Under the pieces are notes generated by a model that did no database searches, had not been told where the DNA came from, and was given only the letters and a program-made list of their open reading frames with translations. 64,000 bases of DNA from Maribacter litoralis (GTDB lineage Bacteria; Bacteroidota; Bacteroidia; Flavobacteriales; Flavobacteriaceae): contig NZ_QCZD01000001.1 of assembly GCF_003075045.1 (NCBI RefSeq), forward strand, positions 310,001 to 374,000. The letters are read 5' to 3'. Position numbers and translations under genes: made by a program. Below are positions 62,885 to 64,000 of the stretch, in pieces. How positions within the stretch are numbered: the first letter of the stretch is position 1; the number at the start of each line of letters is the position of its first letter.

Positions 62885-63544
62885 TTACTTACCGCAGTTC
62901 TGATTATAGAACAATACAATAGCAGCCAATTCTGCTCCTTTACCATATTCTTCATCTTTAAAGTCTCCGTTGTTCATTTTATTGATGAGTTCTTTGCAAT
63001 CGCCCAATTGTTTCTTCACTTTTTTCTTGTACCCGATCCAATCTACATCACCAACAATTAATCTGTATACTTGTTCAATATTGGCTCCTGGTTTTTTAAT
63101 GTAATACTTTATAATAGTACCTCTATTGCTTGGTCCCCTTACAACTCTTCTTGAAACCTGTATACTTTGACTTGCCGTTAAATTCCCATTTTGTACGTAT
63201 GTATTGTTATGCTCAACTTTCATGCTACCATAATTCGTTTGAATATTACGTGCTACAAGCATAGTTTCTCCAGAAACCATTACTTGATATTCTTCTAACT
63301 TTTTAGACTTTGGTGAAGTTCTAAAATATTCGATATCTCCCGTTTTAATATGTTCTATATCTTCATGGGCAATTTTATCTGGTGTTGCACTTTCACTTGC
63401 ATAAAACAGAATCTTATTGCCTTTATTTTCAATTAATCCTTCTTTGACATCTCCATTCTTAAACGTTACCACACCTTTATTTTGTGCGAAAACATTTGTA
63501 ATAAACAGAAACAATACGGTAATCGGTAACATCTTGAAATTCAT
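62885..63544 (-). CDS. Secreted protein of unknown function
   Basis: A 219-residue protein with a signal peptide (about 1-20, VFA-Q). A beta-rich N-terminal part (GVVTFKNGDVKEGLIENKG, with KILFYASES) looks like a small SH3- or Sm-like barrel. The C-terminal part has a KKXXKKQLGDCKELI helix and ends near FYNQNCGK, where two Cys (near 182 and 217) could form a disulfide. I do not recognise a family. It is monocistronic, with a terminator in front of the sigma gene's upstream region. Confidence 0.65.
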   Translation of the reverse strand: MNFKMLPITVLFLFITNVFAQNKGVVTFKNGDVKEGLIENKGNKILFYASESATPDKIAHEDIEHIKTGDIEYFRTSPKSKKLEEYQVMVSGETMLVARNIQTNYGSMKVEHNNTYVQNGNLTASQSIQVSRRVVRGPSNRGTIIKYYIKKPGANIEQVYRLIVGDVDWIGYKKKVKKQLGDCKELINKMNNGDFKDEEYGKGAELAAIVLFYNQNCGK

Positions 63545-63683
63545 TGGTTAATGGTTTTATAATTTGTGAGTTGCTAAAACGCTGTTTTAACAAAAAAATT
63601 ATCTTATTAAAATGAAATTCAAGTAATTAAACCATACCTTGAGAATAATTTCAATAAATAAAATACATCTAATTAAATAGTGT

Positions 63684-64000
63684 TTACTTATGCAATGGTA
63701 CTGTGAAGAACACTGTGGTTCCAACATTTTCAATACTGGTAACCCATAATTTACCACCATTACTTTCTGCCATTTCTTTACATAAAAAAAGACCTAAACC
63801 TGTACCTTTTTCATTGTTGGTACCAAAAGTAGAATCTACATGAGCATTTTTAAAAAGTTGTTCTACCTTTCTCGTACTCATACCAATACCATTATCTGAA
63901 ACAGCAATTTCTAAGAAATCATCTTTTCTAGCAGCGCTAATATTTATAGTTCCATTGACATGAGTGAACTTTATAGCATTACTTATTAGATTTCTAAGAA
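63684..64000 (-). CDS. Sensor histidine kinase, C-terminal ATPase part (runs off the window)
   Basis: An open frame of 105 visible residues enters from the right edge and stops at 63684-63686. It contains the HATPase boxes in order: N box LRNLISNAIKF, G1 DNGIGMS, F-like region LFKNAHVDSTFGT, and G2 GTGLGLFLCKEMAE. These are HATPase_c motifs of a classical hybrid-type or two-component kinase rather than the LytS type. The apparent ATG at 63881 lies inside the G1 box, so it is not the start. The rest of the protein lies beyond the window. Confidence 0.9.
   Translation of the reverse strand, partial: LRNLISNAIKFTHVNGTINISAARKDDFLEIAVSDNGIGMSTRKVEQLFKNAHVDSTFGTNNEKGTGLGLFLCKEMAESNGGKLWVTSIENVGTTVFFTVPLHK

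Overview
The window looks like a chromosomal segment of a marine member of the Bacteroidetes, most likely Flavobacteriaceae. It is AT-rich. Many lipoproteins have an Asp/Ser-rich stretch right after the lipobox Cys. Promoters carry the Bacteroidetes -7 element TAnnTTTG. The families present (DUF6090, DUF6134, DUF6515, FecI/FecR/TonB receptor sets, LytS/LytTR pairs, vanadium haloperoxidase) are typical of that group. I see no rRNA, tRNA, CRISPR array, transposase or phage gene.

Layout. 1-5.7 kb: the start of a LytS-type kinase, facing a block of secreted and lipid-anchored proteins (EF-hand, two YHYH proteins, MORN-repeat protein, SCO protein). 5.7-17.2 kb: an esterase and a group of dehydrogenases (SDR, aldehyde dehydrogenase, MDR reductase, DJ-1-like), a racemase, an AraC regulator, a yellow/royal-jelly-like lipoprotein, an OpuAC-like protein and AlkB. 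17.3-26.7 kb: a long co-directional cluster (nitroreductase, quinone reductases, cupins, a second yellow-like protein, UBP zinc finger, thioredoxin-reductase-like flavoprotein, paralogous AraC, enoyl-CoA hydratase-like). 26.8-33.4 kb: an outer-membrane beta-barrel protein divergent from a complete LytS/LytTR pair, then a 2OG-Fe(II) oxygenase and an SDR. 33.5-41.7 kb: lipoprotein, MarC, KefF/KefC-like pair, DUF proteins, patatin, a degenerate DEAD-box fragment and a DMT transporter. 41.8-45 kb: a TetR-led operon with nitroreductase and YqhD-like alcohol dehydrogenase. 45-51.4 kb: patatin, metalloprotease, AraC with the formaldehyde-fixing pair hxlB-hxlA, and NhaC. 51.8-54.5 kb: a second block of secreted or anchored proteins. 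54.6-64 kb: beta-barrel protein, di-haem peroxidase and vanadium haloperoxidase downstream of a TonB receptor/FecR/ECF sigma set, a hypothetical protein, and the end of a histidine kinase.

Main themes. First, much of the window handles reactive electrophiles: aldehydes, formaldehyde, quinones, alkylated nucleic acid and peroxide. Second, regulatory DNA links distant genes. Four promoters (near 313, 3435, 51677 and 53231) share two TTCACT-like direct repeats 21 bp apart, with the -7 element exactly 37 bp after the second repeat. They sit before the EF-hand, YHYH/MORN/SCO, sulfotransferase-like and Gly-rich protein genes, and I propose they form one LytTR-type regulon. A 25-bp palindromic element occurs identically before the TetR operon and before the MDR/DJ-1 pair 35 kb away. 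Four TACCA half-sites on one helical face lie between an AraC gene and hxlBA.
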